A stretch of 6,294 nt of DNA, from contig JBBIGZ010000122.1 in assembly GCA_037447295.1 (NCBI GenBank), positions 1 to 6,294 of the forward strand, read 5' to 3'. The number at the start of each line of letters is the position of its first letter. Within the stretch, counting starts at the first letter, position 1. The notes below the pieces were generated by a model. The model saw nothing but the letters and a program-made list of their open reading frames with translations. It was not told the origin of the DNA and searched no databases. The translations under genes were made by a program, and so were the position numbers. The stretch comes from 630D-37 sp037447295. GTDB taxonomy: Bacteria > Chloroflexota > Anaerolineae > Anaerolineales > Villigracilaceae. Below are positions 5,070 through 6,294 of this stretch, piece after piece.

Positions 5070-6294
5070 GCGCCCTCTCATAGACTTCCGAAGTCTCTCC
5101 GACTTCGGAAGTCTTACCGTAAATTTGCTCGCCCAACTCTGCCAGCATCGCCAGTCCTTTCACTTCCTGCGGCAGGAGCGGGATTTGCGCCAGCGGTACG
5201 CCGAAGCGTTCGCGGATTTCTCTCAGATATTTTTCCTGCATGGCGCGGCGGGATTTCACGAAAGGCGTGGTGGCTTGTTCGGGCGGGATGACCATGTTGG
5301 CGACCACCAAACCAGGTTGAACGCCAACCGTGCCAAGTTCCTGCGCGGCCCGCCAAGCTTCCAAAATGGGCGTGGCTTCGGGATACATCACAAAGGCAAA
5401 AGTGCTTTGCGCTGGGTCACACATCATCTCGATGACTTTTCCAAAACGCGCTTTGGCAACATCATCTGCCGCAGTCGCATCCACCGAAGCGAAGACTTTC
5501 ACGTCAATCTGCTTGCTCCAGTCAACCGGCAGTTCCAGCAGACGCAGGGTGTGACCCGTCGGCGCGGTGTCGAAGACCACCGCCTGCCACTCGTCCTGCG
5601 AAGCGTACTCGATGAATTTGTCGAACGCCGCCATCTCTTCAGTGCAGGGTGAGTTGAGTTCCTCTTCCATGACTTTGATTGCCGACTCAGGCCGCCCGCG
5701 CTGCCGCGCATCATCCAGAATGCGCGCCTTGTAGGTTTCGGCGGCGGCTTTCGGGTCAATCTTGACCGCCCACAGATTGGGCTGTCCGCTCACGGGAGCG
5801 ACTTCATCGCCCACAGGCGCATCCAGCACGTCGCCCAAATGCGCGGCGGGATCGGTGGTCAACAACAAAGTCTTATGTCCCTGCCGCGCCAGCCAGACGG
5901 CGGTGACGCAGGAAGCGACTGTCTTGCCGACGCCGCCCTTGCCGGCGAAGAAAATCGTCCGCCGAGAACCGTTGGGAGAAAGCCGCGCCCGCACCTCGTC
6001 GAGGGAAGAAGCGAGGGATTCGTGCTGCAATTGAATCATCGTTGCCTCATTCGACCCTGAGACGGGCTCACCGTCAAAGAAAATTTTCCCCACCCGGCGC
6101 AGTTTTTCCGCACCGCGAATTTCATCCGCCAGCAGAGTCATGCGCTGTTGGGGATACGCAAACTCACGCTCGATTTGCTCCAAATAGCGCGCCTGCATTT
6201 CAGCGCGCGCCGCAAAGAGCGGATTCTCCGCGCCATCGGGCGGGATGATGCCGTTGATGATGAGACGGAAATTGTGGATGTCCAGTTTGCTCAG
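5062..6294 (-). CDS. Tandem ArsA/GET3-type ATPase (5' end beyond window)
   Basis: This soluble anion-pump-type ATPase is visible as 410 residues entering from the right edge. The first about 85 residues are the end of an N-terminal ArsA half, with LIINGIIPPDGAENPLF and FAARAEMQARYL typical of the region after its nucleotide fold. A linker leads to a complete second half. It has GKGGVGKT at about 118-125 (deviant Walker A), LLLTTDPAAHLGDVL (144-158), SPCTEEMAAFDKF (215-227) and the ArsA signature DTAPTGHTLRLL at 242-253. Cys217 in SPCTEE matches the position of a metalloid-binding cysteine in the second half of the plasmid ArsA. In arsenite efflux ArsA drives ArsB, but no arsB, arsR or arsC is in the window, so arsenite transport is not established. 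An ATG at 6198 is an internal methionine, because the family match continues upstream. The C-terminal codons contain a palindromic repeat, and the stop overlaps the next gene. Confidence 0.88.
   Translation of the reverse strand: MSKLDIHNFRLIINGIIPPDGAENPLFAARAEMQARYLEQIEREFAYPQQRMTLLADEIRGAEKLRRVGKIFFDGEPVSGSNEATMIQLQHESLASSLDEVRARLSPNGSRRTIFFAGKGGVGKTVASCVTAVWLARQGHKTLLLTTDPAAHLGDVLDAPVGDEVAPVSGQPNLWAVKIDPKAAAETYKARILDDARQRGRPESAIKVMEEELNSPCTEEMAAFDKFIEYASQDEWQAVVFDTAPTGHTLRLLELPVDWSKQIDVKVFASVDATAADDVAKARFGKVIEMMCDPAQSTFAFVMYPEATPILEAWRAAQELGTVGVQPGLVVANMVIPPEQATTPFVKSRRAMQEKYLREIRERFGVPLAQIPLLPQEVKGLAMLAELGEQIYGKTSEVGETSEVYERAHG
5073..5079 (-). promoter_or_regulatory. Ribosome binding site of the DsrE-fold gene
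   Basis: GAGAGGG on the minus strand, with CGC between it and ATG 5069. The spacing is slightly short, but the match favours ATG 5069 over ATG 5081, whose first codons overlap this site. Confidence 0.5.
5082..5114. repeat. Perfect 14-bp inverted repeat at the arsA/dsrE junction
   Basis: Plus-strand arms AGACTTCCGAAGTC (5082-5095) and GACTTCGGAAGTCT (5101-5114) are exact reverse complements around a five-base loop. Each arm is itself nearly a palindrome (GACTTC / GAAGTC). It lies inside the last ArsA codons, producing the doubled peptide TSEVGETSEV. In the transcript the loop reads GGAGA. There is no following T-tract, so it is not an intrinsic terminator. Confidence 0.85.

Noticed and set aside
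6196..6198. ATG 6198 as the start of the ArsA gene
   Set aside because: The frame stays open to the window edge and the 32 upstream residues (LIINGIIPPDGAENPLF) match the ArsA first half, so this is an internal methionine.

Overview
The window is a run of minus-strand genes with no supported gene on the plus strand. It suggests a GC-rich environmental bacterium. The gene content (tandem ArsA-type ATPase, YlbF-family and FmdB-type proteins, TupABC-type transporter) and the short dispersed palindromes between genes would fit a Chloroflexota lineage such as Anaerolineae. That placement is inference from general familiarity; no marker gene is present.

Reading in the direction of transcription (right to left), the first block (6294 to 3294) is a tightly packed cluster of small thiol- or metal-type proteins. 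It starts with a tandem ArsA/GET3-type ATPase entering from the right edge. Then come a DsrE-fold protein resembling the C-terminal domain of YedF (5069-4728), a YlbF-family helical protein with a Cys-rich tail (4688-4287), a second YlbF-family gene (from 4282), an FmdB-type zinc ribbon (3814-3599) and a YuzD-like thioredoxin-fold protein (3602-3294). Several junctions overlap or are a few bases apart, so the block is probably one operon. The second ylbF-like gene carries a 74-bp tandem duplication. It shifts the native end out of frame and opens one continuous reading frame into the FmdB gene.

About 235 bp without a confident gene follow (3060-3293), holding a degenerate 8-bp repeat. Next to it is a good promoter (TTGACA, 17 bp, TAAATT) and a 10-6-10 palindrome lying between the -10 box and the next gene.

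The second block (3024 to 1) is a group II oxyanion uptake locus. It has a regulator joining an ArsR-like winged helix to a PBP_like (PF12727-type) oxyanion-sensing domain, then a TupA-like lipoprotein, a TupB-like permease and a TupC-like ATPase cut by the left edge. Tungstate is the likeliest substrate and molybdate the alternative. An 89-bp gap between regulator and tupA holds three copies of a dispersed palindromic repeat, one of which supplies the regulator's stop codon.

A working picture, by inference only, is a locus pairing W/Mo uptake and its sensor with an ATPase and a set of Cys-rich small proteins that could handle sulfur, a metalloid or an Fe-S cluster. The first cluster is the part most likely to be an undescribed system.
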